In this document: piece by piece, positions 9,110 through 17,857 of the stretch | Layout: every line of letters starts with the position of its first letter | Position numbering within the stretch: the stretch's first letter is position 1 | NCBI RefSeq assembly: GCF_001514145.1 | Contig: NZ_KQ948656.1 | Coordinates: 558,001-622,000, forward strand | DNA: 64,000 nucleotides | Source: Streptomyces canus | GTDB lineage: Bacteria > Actinomycetota > Actinomycetes > Streptomycetales > Streptomycetaceae | Direction: 5' to 3' | The notes under the pieces: model-generated | Databases searched by the model: none | Told to the model about the DNA's origin: nothing | What the model saw: the letters and a program-made list of their open reading frames with translations, nothing else | Program-made: the position numbers and the translations under genes

Positions 9110-9400
9110 CGGTGCCGTCATCCCGGCGGGAGCATCCGGTCCTGGTCCACCGGGGTGTGCCGTCGTGCCAGTTCAGGACCCGCCTGAAGCGGGCCGGTCG
9201 GCCGTAGAGGGCGGAGTAGACGCGCTCGGTGAAGATGAGGTCGAGCACGGGTCCGGCGGCCTGGCCCGATGATTGAGTGTGGCTGTGTGACTGAACCAGG
9301 GGCGGGAGGTCACGGTGTCGACCATGCCGGGGCACGCGGCCGCGATATGAGTACCGGTGGCGAGGCCGTGTTCGCGGCGTTCGGCGGCGACCTGGGCCAC
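9110..9400 (-). pseudogene. Frameshifted C-terminal remnant of a short-chain dehydrogenase
   Basis: On the minus strand one frame reads ATGTHIAAACPGMVDTVTSRPWF and the neighbouring frame then gives AAGPVLDLIF ... ALYGRPARFRRVLNW. Together they resemble the C-terminal third of actinobacterial SDRs (CPGxVDT motif, YGELVxFxxVLxW ending), split by a frameshift near 9280. No Rossmann N-terminus or YxxxK was found upstream. The interval 9401-9723 beyond it holds nothing I can identify. Confidence 0.5.
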
Positions 9401-9723
9401 CTCGGAGGGAACGGTCAGCCCGACCGGCCGGCCTGCTCCCTGCGCGGTCTTGTCCCGGACGGCGCTGCGCCAGGACTCGCCGCCGTCCCGGCCACCGGCG
9501 ACCCCGTCCCGCTCGACACCGGCTTCAGCAAGTGTCCTGTCGCCGAGCTGATGGGCCGGCCACGGCTCCGGGTTCCAGGCATACCCGCGTATGCCGGATG
9601 GCGTGTGTGGCTGTCACGGCCACGTCGCGCAGCACCTGCGGGTGAACCGATGCCGGTCGGAACGGGTAGTCCATCCAGCGCCCGCCGCTCGTCGTCCTCG
9701 CGCCCACGACCACACCATGAGGC

Positions 9724-12705
9724 TCACACGACGATGCAGGTCATGGCCGCCCAGAGCAGGGGCGAGTGCTCGATCCGGCCGTCGGCCCGCCAGTGGTCCA
9801 GTTGCTCGCGCTGCCAACGGCCGAGCCGCGCCACGGGGTCCTGGTCCTCGTGGGCGGTGTCGACGGCGACGACCGCCGCGGACAGCGGGCGGACGGACTC
9901 GGGCAGGCCGGCCAGGCGGTGGAACGCGAAGCTCGTCGGCAGCACCCAGCGGGTGGCCGTCACCAACTCGGCGCCGTTGTGGAGCATCGCCGTGGCCAGG
10001 CCGAACGACTCGGCGAACCGGAGATCGCCGCCGCTCTCGCAGCCGATGAGAGCGACGCGCGGCGGCGCGGGCCAGATCCGCCCACCCGGTTCTCCGTCGG
10101 CACGCAGGGGAAGGGTGCCCAGCAGCAGGTCCTTGGCGGACAGGGGGCGATGGGTACGGACCGCCTCGGCCAGGCCGGCGGTGCCGGGACCGCAGCACAG
10201 ATGGAGGGTGCCGTCCTCGCTCTGGCCGCCCTCGACCGGCGCGCCGCTCACGTGCCCGACGTACATCAGTCGGCGTGCCCCCTTCCGGAGCGCGCTGCTC
10301 AGCCAGTCCCGGTCCAGATCGGTGCGGCGGAAGACCTCGGCCGGAGTGGCGACGGACGGCACGACGGCGCCCGCGTCGAGACGGTTCTGGACGAACGCGA
10401 GCAGCTCCGGGTCCGAGCCGGGCGGTCCGAGGACCGAGCCGAGCGGGGAGTCGGCCCGGAAACCGGGGATCCGCGGGTCGAGGACGAGAACGACTGTGTC
10501 GGTATCGGTATCGGTATCGGTATCGGTATCGGTGTCGGGGGCGGGACGAGGAGACGGCTTCGGATCCGGCCGACGCAGTGACGTCGGCGCGGTGGTCACC
10601 ACGTCCGCCAGATCGATCAGCCGTACGTCGCTCTCGGCGTCGACGGCGAGCAGCTCCCAGGGGACCTGGGCGACCCGGGGAGACGGCTGGATCCGTACCA
10701 GAGGACGGCCCGCGCGCGCCGACACCTGCCGTATCTGCGCGGTCAGTCCCTCCGGCCACATCGCCTCGGCCAGCTCCCGCGCGAGTGCGTGCTCGTCCCG
10801 GGGATCGGTCATCGCTCCCGACGCGAACGCGTGCCGCATTCCCTCCGCCGCCGTACCCGGTCCCGGCAGCGCGGCGGCCAGCGCACGCACCGCCCGGTCG
10901 ACCTCGTCGGCCGGTCCGTGGCCGGTTCCGAACCCACGGGCCCCGCCGGCCCAGGTCCAGGTCATGAACACGTCGCCGGCGTCGGCCATGCGGATCTGGA
11001 CGACCGGGCGGCTCGTCAGGTCGTCGGTGATCCAGAACGGCACCTCCTCCTCGTCCACGATCCGCCGGTGATAGCGGAACTCGGCCGCCGCGATGTACTC
11101 CTGGAGCGCGACCCGACCGGGCTCCTGCGACATCCGCACCTTCGGCGGTGGCGCGACGCGCAGACCGGCGGAGGCGGCGGCGTCCGCCGCGACTCCCCCG
11201 AGCCTCGTCGGGCCGTCGGCGTGCCCATACACCTTCATCGCCGCACTCGGGAAGACCGAGACGGACTCTCCGAATTCTCCGGCGTCTCCGGCGTCTCCGG
11301 CAGGCGAGGCGGCAGGCGTCGACGGTGTGCGGTCCAGTGCCAGCAAGGCCCCCGCGCAGCGGTGTTCCACGAGTTCGAAGAGCAGCCCTTGGTCCTGTCG
11401 GCGTACGGCTAGACGGAAGACCAACTGCATCGCGTCGTCGGCGAGTTCGAGCCACTGGCTGCGGGCATGGGCGGTGGCGAAGCCGTAGCGCGCCGCCTCC
11501 AGGGCCAGCGCGGCGGGCAGGGCGAGGGAGAGCGCGTTGTCGACGGACTTGCGTTCGTGGTCGCCGTGGTCCGTCCGGTTCAGGTTGTCCTCAAGGGTGC
11601 GGGCGAGCATGAGGTCGACCTGTGCGCACCGCTCGTAGACCTCCCGCGCCTGGTACACGTCCCGGGCGTCCTGGGCCAGGCGCTTCATCTCCGTGATGTC
11701 GCCGCGGTCGTAGGCGTGTTGGGCGCCCAGGAGCATGGTGTCGGCGGCGGCGATCGAGGCGCCGAGTTGTTCGAACCGGGCCAGGCTCGCCGCCATCAGG
11801 TCGTCCGCGCCGGTGCTGTCACCTCGCCGGCCGGCGAGAAAGGCCCGCGCCTGTTCACAGACGGCCAGATCCCCGTACCGCCGCTGCCGCTCGAAGAACG
11901 CGGAGGCCTCGGCGAACAGCCGCTCCGCGAGGTCGAAGTCGCCCCGGTGCATCGCCGTGTACGCCCGGTGTGCGAGAAGCGACTGCAGCTCACCGGTGTC
12001 CCCCGTCGCCCGCAGAGCGTCCTCCGCGCGGGCGAACCAGTCCTCGGCCGGGTCGAACCGTCCGGTCGAGGCGCAGATCAGGCCGAGGACGATCAGCAGG
12101 CGCGGGATGGTCTCCACGGCGGTCGCCGGCGTGGTGGACAGCAAGGCCGAGGCCTGCTCCTCGGCCGCTCCCCATTCGCTCCGCTCGATGAGCAGATGAA
12201 CCCGGTTCAGACCGAGTTCGGATGTGCGCAGTCCCTCGGGGTCGTCGAACTCGGGCAGCCTGAGCGCCGCTTCGTCGAGGCAGGCCAGCGCCTCGTCCAG
12301 GCGCCCGGTCCTGCGCAGCAGGTCGGCCCTGGCGAGCAGCGTCCTCAGCATCATCTCCAGCCACAGCTGACGGCCACGCGTTCCCATCGGTGCCGAGGCG
12401 ATGCCGTCGAGCAGGGCGCGGGAGCGCTCGACGGCGTCCTCCGCCGCGACCAGGTCCGTGGCGGTGAGCCGGACACTCGCGATGTTCGCCAGCAGATGCG
12501 CCCGCAGGAATTGCACGTCGGCCGAGTCCTCGAGGGACTCGGCCAGGGTCAACAGGTGCTCGTGGACGGCGCACGCGGCAGTGAGATCGGCCGCCAGCTG
12601 GTGCTGCTCGGCCAGGGCCAGACCGCTGTCGAACGGCTCCCCGTACAGTTGCGTCACCGCCGCGTTCTGTTCGTGCTCGCCGTCTTCCCGGCTTGTCTCC
12701 GGCAT
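9724..12705 (-). CDS. TPR-repeat protein with C-terminal CHAT protease domain
   Basis: 993-aa protein. Residues about 20-440 are an all-helical array of tetratricopeptide-like repeats (for example LACLDEAALRLPEFDDPEG, RFDPAEDWFARAEDALRATG). A linker and beta-rich region follow, then a (DT)7 dipeptide tract near residue 728, and the last 250 residues form a CHAT (caspase/separase-like) peptidase fold. RLMYVGH gives His near 818 and VALIGCESGG the Cys near 889, spaced as in active CHAT proteases. No signal peptide or membrane segment, so it is cytoplasmic. It is the last gene of an operon with two unknown proteins (stop of the preceding gene is 3 bases upstream). CHAT-TPR proteins recur in predicted conflict/cell-suicide systems of filamentous actinobacteria; the substrate is unknown. 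Confidence 0.85.
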   Translation of the reverse strand: MPETSREDGEHEQNAAVTQLYGEPFDSGLALAEQHQLAADLTAACAVHEHLLTLAESLEDSADVQFLRAHLLANIASVRLTATDLVAAEDAVERSRALLDGIASAPMGTRGRQLWLEMMLRTLLARADLLRRTGRLDEALACLDEAALRLPEFDDPEGLRTSELGLNRVHLLIERSEWGAAEEQASALLSTTPATAVETIPRLLIVLGLICASTGRFDPAEDWFARAEDALRATGDTGELQSLLAHRAYTAMHRGDFDLAERLFAEASAFFERQRRYGDLAVCEQARAFLAGRRGDSTGADDLMAASLARFEQLGASIAAADTMLLGAQHAYDRGDITEMKRLAQDARDVYQAREVYERCAQVDLMLARTLEDNLNRTDHGDHERKSVDNALSLALPAALALEAARYGFATAHARSQWLELADDAMQLVFRLAVRRQDQGLLFELVEHRCAGALLALDRTPSTPAASPAGDAGDAGEFGESVSVFPSAAMKVYGHADGPTRLGGVAADAAASAGLRVAPPPKVRMSQEPGRVALQEYIAAAEFRYHRRIVDEEEVPFWITDDLTSRPVVQIRMADAGDVFMTWTWAGGARGFGTGHGPADEVDRAVRALAAALPGPGTAAEGMRHAFASGAMTDPRDEHALARELAEAMWPEGLTAQIRQVSARAGRPLVRIQPSPRVAQVPWELLAVDAESDVRLIDLADVVTTAPTSLRRPDPKPSPRPAPDTDTDTDTDTDTDTVVLVLDPRIPGFRADSPLGSVLGPPGSDPELLAFVQNRLDAGAVVPSVATPAEVFRRTDLDRDWLSSALRKGARRLMYVGHVSGAPVEGGQSEDGTLHLCCGPGTAGLAEAVRTHRPLSAKDLLLGTLPLRADGEPGGRIWPAPPRVALIGCESGGDLRFAESFGLATAMLHNGAELVTATRWVLPTSFAFHRLAGLPESVRPLSAAVVAVDTAHEDQDPVARLGRWQREQLDHWRADGRIEHSPLLWAAMTCIVV
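10501..10536. repeat. Hexanucleotide microsatellite (GGTATC)6 inside the CHAT gene
   Basis: Six perfect GGTATC copies, flanked on both sides by one-base variants (GTGTC), encode an alternating Asp-Thr tract on the minus strand. Copy-number change would alter linker length without shifting frame. AT-richer repeats like this stand out in the surrounding GC-rich DNA. Confidence 0.95.
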
Positions 12706-12708
12706 CCG

Positions 12709-14049
12709 TCAGTAGTCCTCACCGGTGGGGCCGGCAGCAACGGTCTCGGCGAGGAACGGTCCCCAGGAGACGTCGTACGGCGGCGGGTCGTACGTCAGGC
12801 GCTCCGCCGCGGCGTTCAGTCGCCGCCGGGCCAGGGCACGGATCGCGTCCCGGGCGACGCGGACCCGGTCTGCGCCGGGGACCGGATCCGAGCCGGAGCC
12901 GGGTTCGAAGGGGCCGGCCTCGAAAGGGCCCGGATCGAAGCCGGGCAGCAGGACACCGACCTCGATCCGTGGCGGCGCGGTCCCGCCGAGCAGGCCCGGA
13001 TCCAGGTCCGCCCGGCCGGTCCACCTGTCGTCCGTCCTGGTGAGCGGCACCCGGTTGGGGCCGCCACCGTTCACGTGGACCTCCGCGACGAGCGGCGCAC
13101 CGGCTGAGGGTGCGGCGGTGTGGGCGACGACCTCGACCTCGATCCGGCGTCGCGCGCCGAGCGCGCGGGCTGTCCAGGACACCGCGTCCTCGGCCGCGTC
13201 GACGAAGCCGGGCGGGTAGCGGCGCCAGTCGTTGCACCCCTGGCCCCGGGCGATCACCCGGCCCCCCGCGACGAGTTGTTCGCCCGCCGCGAGGGCGTAG
13301 CCGCCGCCGTGCCGTGCGAAAAGGGAGCCGGGATCGACCGGTACGCCTGCCGGACGGCGCTGGTCCAGGGACGACCGGAGGTGGCGCAGGACCGGCCCGT
13401 CCAGCCCGATGGTGTCCGCCGCGTGGTCGATGAGGCGCAGGACGCTCTCCAGGTGGCGTGCCGTGTCCGCCGACTGGGGAGCCGCGCGCCACCACTGGAT
13501 GAGCGGGTCGAGGGCGTCCCGGTGCTCCTCGATCAGTTCGGCCGTGCAGTCGTCGGGCTGATCGCCCTCGTCGTCGAAGAGCTGCTGGCACCGGTGGGTG
13601 AGCGCGGCCAACTCCAGTCCGAGGACGTCCTGTTCGAGGGCCGGTATGCCGTCCGGGTACGACGCCGGCCACCACCTGGCCGCCCAGTGCCCGAGGGCGA
13701 GCCGGGCCGCGCTGCCGGCGAGGTCGGTCGGATTCGCCGCCACCCGCACGCCGTGCGGCTCTGCCGCCGTACGGTCGTGGACGGCGGCGGCGACGCGCTC
13801 GCCGTAGAGAGCCCACAGCCACTGCTGGGCCCGTCCGCTGTCGTGGACCTCTGCGGACGGCGGGCCGGGGGCGCCGAGAACGGGCCAGGTCAGCACGGCA
13901 CCCGCGACATCGAGGACGGCCCGGGTGAAGTCGGGGTCCCCGGCGACCTCGTCATCCTGGGCCGCGGAACCGGCGACCGGGTCGGGGTCGGCGTCGATCC
14001 GAATCGTGCCGTCCTCGCGCCGCGTGACGTCGACGTGGGTCCGCGCCAT
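12709..14049 (-). CDS. Unknown 446-aa protein of the CHAT operon
   Basis: I do not recognise this family. The protein starts MARTHVDVTRREDG; residues 70-130 include aromatic-rich helices (QQWLWALYGERVAAAVHD, LGHWAARWWPAS). Residues 130-220 are helical with many acidic residues, and the last 150 residues are beta-rich (RRIEVEVVAHT, RWTGRADLDPG). No signal peptide or membrane segment is seen. The ATG at 14049 overlaps the upstream stop by one base and has GAGGAG close by; the long upstream extension of the frame has shadow-like composition. Fixed pairing with the downstream TPR-CHAT gene suggests it is a regulator, scaffold or substrate for that protease. Confidence 0.75.
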   Translation of the reverse strand: MARTHVDVTRREDGTIRIDADPDPVAGSAAQDDEVAGDPDFTRAVLDVAGAVLTWPVLGAPGPPSAEVHDSGRAQQWLWALYGERVAAAVHDRTAAEPHGVRVAANPTDLAGSAARLALGHWAARWWPASYPDGIPALEQDVLGLELAALTHRCQQLFDDEGDQPDDCTAELIEEHRDALDPLIQWWRAAPQSADTARHLESVLRLIDHAADTIGLDGPVLRHLRSSLDQRRPAGVPVDPGSLFARHGGGYALAAGEQLVAGGRVIARGQGCNDWRRYPPGFVDAAEDAVSWTARALGARRRIEVEVVAHTAAPSAGAPLVAEVHVNGGGPNRVPLTRTDDRWTGRADLDPGLLGGTAPPRIEVGVLLPGFDPGPFEAGPFEPGSGSDPVPGADRVRVARDAIRALARRRLNAAAERLTYDPPPYDVSWGPFLAETVAAGPTGEDY

Positions 14050-15434
14050 CACGCGCTCCTCGGCTCGGCCGCCCGCGTGGGGGCCATTGACAGGGCGCGC
14101 AGCGCCGACCGGACCTTGGCGCGGTGATCCATCATCACGGAGCGGGCGACCCCGTCGAGCACCGCCCAGGCCGCCGCGAGGTCCTCCAGGGGTGCGTCGC
14201 GCACGTCCCGTCCGTGCAGCCGCACCCACAGCCGCCGCACGTAGGCGGCCCATGGCGTACGGAGGTCATGGGCGAGGGCGTCCAGGACGCCTCCGTCCGG
14301 ATCGGGGCGCGGGGAGACGGTCATCCTGCGGGCGCGCAGGACCGAGGCCTCCCGGCGCCAGCGGCTGTTGACGGCTCGGTGTGCCGCGGTCCGGCCCAGC
14401 ATGGGTTCCCCGGTGCCCAGCGGGTCGAGGCCCACCGCGAGCCGGCCGCCGAGGACCACGGCGACGCGCAGGCTCTCGTCGTGCAGGCCGAGCGGGGCGC
14501 AGCTGCGGCCGGTCTCGCGGTCGACCAGTTCCGGCACCGTCGGCAGTTCCTCCCGCCGGGCCGAGGACTGCAGGACGACGAAGAGCCGTTCGTAGAGTGT
14601 GCGGTCCAGTGGGGCTGGCAGGGTGGCCGTCGAGGCGCCGCGGCCGACCTGCGGACGCGGTGGCACGTGGTGCGCGGTCAGTCCCAGAGGTGCCGGCAGG
14701 TCGCCCGGGCCCCAGACTCGGCCCGCGTGCGCCCACAGAGCCCGGCCGAACAGGCATCCGTGTCCGGCCTCGACCAGGGCCGCGTACTCCGGTGCGTCTC
14801 CCGCCCGGTCCGGCGTGCCGCAGGCGTCGAGAGCCACAGCCGCCAGGTCGGCCGCCGCGCTCGCGTCGCTGCCCGGGTCCGGGCCCGAGAGGCGGCTCTC
14901 CCAGGCGGTGGCGAGCTCTCCGTCGAGCCGGGCGCGCCGGGCGGGGTCGGACAGGTAGCCCTTCAGCGCTTCCACCGTACGTCCGTCGGCCGTGTCCGCC
15001 ACGTCCTCGACGACGGCCCTGGCCCTGTCCGTCGCGTTCACGTCGTCCGAGGGCGCTCCATGTTCGGTGGCCAGTTCGAAGCAGCGCTGAAAGTACAGGT
15101 CCTGGGGGTTGCCCGCCACGATGCCCAGGGCCCGGCGGGTCCTCTTGAGCAGTGTGAACCACTGTGCCGTCGCCACGAGAAGCGCACCGGACCGACGGAT
15201 CAGCCCGTCGAGGCCGGCGGCCTCGGCCGGTCCGAGGAAGTCCACGGCGAGTTCGGGGCGCAGCGCGGGCCGGACGACCAGCGGCAGCACGATCAGTTTG
15301 ACCGTCCGGGTCAACGGTGCCCCGCCGGGGCCGCTCAGCGATTCGAGCCCCGGACCCAGGCCACGCCAGGCGTGGTCGATGACCATGGCGCGCGGTCGGC
15401 GCACGCCGGTCGGCTGGCTCGGGGGCGGCGGCAT
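14049..15434 (-). CDS. Unknown 461-aa protein, first gene of the CHAT operon
   Basis: Unrecognised family, largely helical and with no membrane segment: residues 40-110 include TVKLIVLPLVVRP and SGALLVATAQWFTLLKRTRRALG; residues 225-300 contain a beta-rich stretch (SLRVAVVLGGRLAVG). The C-terminal 100 residues are Arg-rich and helical. I favour ATG 15434: TACGCT, a good -10 box, ends 6 bases upstream, so the transcript may be leaderless, a known Streptomyces pattern. A second ATG at 15386 (MVIDHAW) is possible. Neither has a Shine-Dalgarno sequence. Downstream genes follow with 1-base overlap and 3-base spacing, giving one operon. Confidence 0.7.
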   Translation of the reverse strand: MPPPPSQPTGVRRPRAMVIDHAWRGLGPGLESLSGPGGAPLTRTVKLIVLPLVVRPALRPELAVDFLGPAEAAGLDGLIRRSGALLVATAQWFTLLKRTRRALGIVAGNPQDLYFQRCFELATEHGAPSDDVNATDRARAVVEDVADTADGRTVEALKGYLSDPARRARLDGELATAWESRLSGPDPGSDASAAADLAAVALDACGTPDRAGDAPEYAALVEAGHGCLFGRALWAHAGRVWGPGDLPAPLGLTAHHVPPRPQVGRGASTATLPAPLDRTLYERLFVVLQSSARREELPTVPELVDRETGRSCAPLGLHDESLRVAVVLGGRLAVGLDPLGTGEPMLGRTAAHRAVNSRWRREASVLRARRMTVSPRPDPDGGVLDALAHDLRTPWAAYVRRLWVRLHGRDVRDAPLEDLAAAWAVLDGVARSVMMDHRAKVRSALRALSMAPTRAAEPRSA

Positions 15435-15595
15435 GTGAGGAGCGTACGCCGCCCTCAAACAGGCGAACGAACCTGGGATCGGTAGGAGTTGCCGGCCGCC
15501 TAACGTCCGTCTCGTCAGGCAGGAGCCACGGCGAACAGCCAACCGTGACCGGAACGACCCACCGCGTGACCGGGCCACCAGAAGGGGAGAACACC

Positions 15596-16018
15596 ATGGG
15601 AATCTTCGGAAAGCGCAAGAGCCGCGAGGAGCGGGCCTCCGAGATCGCCGCACAGGTGGCGGGCGGCAAGGGCTTCTACGGCCGTGCCACGCGCGCGTTC
15701 CTCGGCGCGGACGATTTCGCCCGGGTCCAGCAGTCGATGGGCGCGTACAACTCGGGCCTCGGTGTACAGCAGTTGCTGGCCGCGGGGGTGCCGACCACAC
15801 AGGCCGCGGTCGTGTCGATCGCCGACACCGGCAAGCTGGTCAACTTCGACCCGGTCGTCGATCTGGTCCTGCAGCCGTCCGGGGCGGCCGACCGGGTCGC
15901 CCTCCAGACCATCGTCTCGAAGCTGCGGATACCCCGGGTCGGCGACCAGGTACTGCTGATCGCCGACCCCGACCGGCCCGGTGGCTACCTGTACGCCGGG
16001 GACGGCGTGGCACCGTGA
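15596..16018 (+). CDS. Unknown 140-aa protein
   Basis: Small, soluble and unrecognised. A basic N-terminus (MGIFGKRKSREERA) leads into helices containing an FARVQQSMGAY segment. A beta-rich C-terminal half follows (VNFDPVVDLVLQPSG, GDQVLLIADPDRPGGYLYAG), which may be a small barrel that holds a short linear ligand or contacts membrane. GGGGAG lies about 7 bases before the ATG. It is divergent from the CHAT operon across a 160-base interval and overlaps the next gene by four bases (GTGA), so the two are co-translated. It may be part of the CHAT locus or an independent envelope-related pair. Confidence 0.75.
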   Translation: MGIFGKRKSREERASEIAAQVAGGKGFYGRATRAFLGADDFARVQQSMGAYNSGLGVQQLLAAGVPTTQAAVVSIADTGKLVNFDPVVDLVLQPSGAADRVALQTIVSKLRIPRVGDQVLLIADPDRPGGYLYAGDGVAP

Positions 16019-16299
16019 CCCCGACACCGTACGAACCGTACGAGGCACCGACGTCCGACTCCGTGCTGCTCTCCTTCGACGGCCGGGTGCTGGAGGTGTT
16101 CGGCTACGTCGACGCCGCCCGCTACCACCTCCGGGAGGAGCCCCGGCTGGAGTTCACGTCCGGCAGGTTCCGCAGGCTGACGATCGTCGTGAGGTCCGGC
16201 AGGCATCACACCATGCCGTACGACGCGGACCGGCTCCCCGGCCTGCACGCCATGGCGGACCTGCTGGCGCGGAGCGTGGCCGAGAGTCGGCGCCTTTGA
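16015..16299 (+). CDS. Unknown 94-aa protein
   Basis: The GTG start at 16015 overlaps the stop of the preceding gene. The 94 residues alternate hydrophobic and polar positions (SVLLSFDGRVLEVFGYVD, LEFTSGRFRRLTIVVRSG) and end in a helix (LHAMADLLARSVAESRR). This beta-strands-plus-terminal-helix order is PH-like, resembling small actinobacterial bacterial-PH proteins, but no named family could be confirmed. Third-position GC content supports coding. Confidence 0.7.
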   Translation: MTPTPYEPYEAPTSDSVLLSFDGRVLEVFGYVDAARYHLREEPRLEFTSGRFRRLTIVVRSGRHHTMPYDADRLPGLHAMADLLARSVAESRRL

Positions 16300-16313
16300 A
16301 CGGCCCCTTTGAG

Positions 16314-16683
16314 ATGGCGGACGACGCGAGCGGCCGCGAGCCGGCGCAGACGTCGAGGATCGGTCCGAGCGCAGCGCTGTTCCCGTACTCCATGGCCGCG
16401 GGGCTGTGCCTGTCCGGGCCGGTCCTGCTGAGCGTCGCCGGCTTCACGGGCACCGCGGCCGGCCTCCTGCTCGCAGGCGTCCTGTGCGGCGGAAGTCACC
16501 GAACTGACCGACTGGGACGACGGAGAGCAGGCCGGTGTCACCGTCGGTCTGCGGATCAGCGGGCCGCGGTGCCCGACGTTCGAGGCGACCTGGAAGCGGT
16601 CCAAGCACCCCGCCCTGCGCGTGGGCCTGCGGATCCCGGCCGTGGTCGACCCGGCCGACCACCTGTTCCGCCTCGATTTCTGA
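16314..16683 (+). pseudogene. Small membrane protein gene split by a frameshift
   Basis: From the ATG at 16314 one frame gives an N-terminal region with a transmembrane stretch (SGPVLLSVAGFTGTAAGLLLAGVLC). Around 16485-16500 coding character moves to the next frame, which reads EVTELTDWDDGEQAGVTV and ends VDPADHLFRLDF before TGA at 16681. That ending matches the VDPxDP...DF close of DUF3592-like small membrane proteins. Joined, the product would be about 120 aa. It follows the 94-aa gene by 14 bases and precedes a full DUF3592-like gene. A sequencing error is an alternative explanation. Confidence 0.6.
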
Positions 16684-16732
16684 GCGCCTGGCGCGAAACG
16701 GGCCGAATTCCCATGGAGGGGGCGGGACTTGG

Positions 16733-17587
16733 ATGAGCGTGGACGACGCACTGAGGCTGTGGTGGGTGCTGCCGACCGGCCTGGCACTGCTCGGCTACGG
16801 GCTTGCCCTGGTCGGGCTGACCCCGGCCCAGCGAGCGGTCTGGGTGAAGGGACGGATCGTGGAGGTGGGGCAGCCGGCGCACGGCGCGTCCAAGCGCCCC
16901 GGGATACCGGTGACGGTCGCCTTCCGGGATCCGGCCACCGGGCAGGAGTTCGTCCTGTCGAACGTCGGCAAGCACGGCGACGCGGTCGAGGAAGCGTGGG
17001 TGGGCCGTGAGGTGGAGGTGCGCCACCCGCGCGGGCGGCCGCACCGGTTCCGCGTCGTGCTGCACAGTCCGGAGGACAAGAGCGGCCGGTACGGCCCATC
17101 CTGCACGGTGGTCCTGCTCCTCATCGGGCTGGTGATCCACGCGACCGTGCTGTGGGGCTATCCGTGGGCGCTGCTCGGCTTCGGCACCCTGGTCACGGCC
17201 TTCGCGGCGCTCAGCCCCGACATCCGTACGGCCCGCGCCCGCGACGCCCTGCTGGCCGAGGGCATCGCCGTCCCGGCCCGTGTCGTGGCCGTCACCAGGG
17301 ACGTCTACACCGACGGGGAGGGCGACGAGATCATCAACCACGCGCCCGTCGTCACCTTCACCACGCTTGAGGGCACCGAGGTCACCGTCCTGTCCCGGGA
17401 CGGCATCCCCGACCCGAGCCGGTCCCTCGGCCGCCGGCTCACCATCCACTACGCCCCCTCCGACCCGGCCGTCTACACCCCCGACCTCGCGGCCGACCGC
17501 CGTGCCAATGACAGGGCCGTCGGCGCGATCCTCATCCTGCTGATCGCCGGAACAGCGACGGCCGTGACCGGCGCGATCCTGCTGTGA
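16733..17587 (+). CDS. DUF3592-like membrane protein
   Basis: 284-aa protein with an N-terminal membrane helix (WWVLPTGLALLGYGLALVG), a beta-rich extracytoplasmic-type domain (VKGRIVEVGQ ... IPVTVAFRDPATGQEF), a central double helix segment near residues 125-160, and a second copy of the beta domain (AVPARVVAVTRDVYTDGEGD ... YAPSDPAVYTPD). A final membrane helix ends the protein. The paired R/KGxVV...VTF...PDR/SDPAVY pattern is characteristic of DUF3592. GGAGGGGG lies upstream of ATG 16733. Function unknown. Confidence 0.8.
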   Translation: MSVDDALRLWWVLPTGLALLGYGLALVGLTPAQRAVWVKGRIVEVGQPAHGASKRPGIPVTVAFRDPATGQEFVLSNVGKHGDAVEEAWVGREVEVRHPRGRPHRFRVVLHSPEDKSGRYGPSCTVVLLLIGLVIHATVLWGYPWALLGFGTLVTAFAALSPDIRTARARDALLAEGIAVPARVVAVTRDVYTDGEGDEIINHAPVVTFTTLEGTEVTVLSRDGIPDPSRSLGRRLTIHYAPSDPAVYTPDLAADRRANDRAVGAILILLIAGTATAVTGAILL

Positions 17588-17857
17588 CAGCCGACAGGGG
17601 CAGCGCGGGGACGATCACATGACAAGCTGCGGGTTCTTCCTGTCGCCGGCATCGAGCCGGTCACTACGGCAGGCCCGCTCCTACGACGTCTGGCCTGGAC
17701 GCGGGGCGGCCGAACCGAGGTCGCCGTCGCCCAGCCGGATGCGGTGACCGAATGGATCGGCGGCCTCCGTGCGCCCCCGGAGGGGTGCGGGCGGGGCACT
17801 GGCTGAAGGCATCCCTCGACGCGAACGGCCGTACGCTCGCCATGGCGGAGCCGGAGG

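Noticed and set aside
9269..11071. 600-aa open frame on the + strand opposite the CHAT gene
   Set aside because: It is antisense to a clear TPR-CHAT protein, has Arg/Ser/Pro-rich shadow composition and no recognisable motif.
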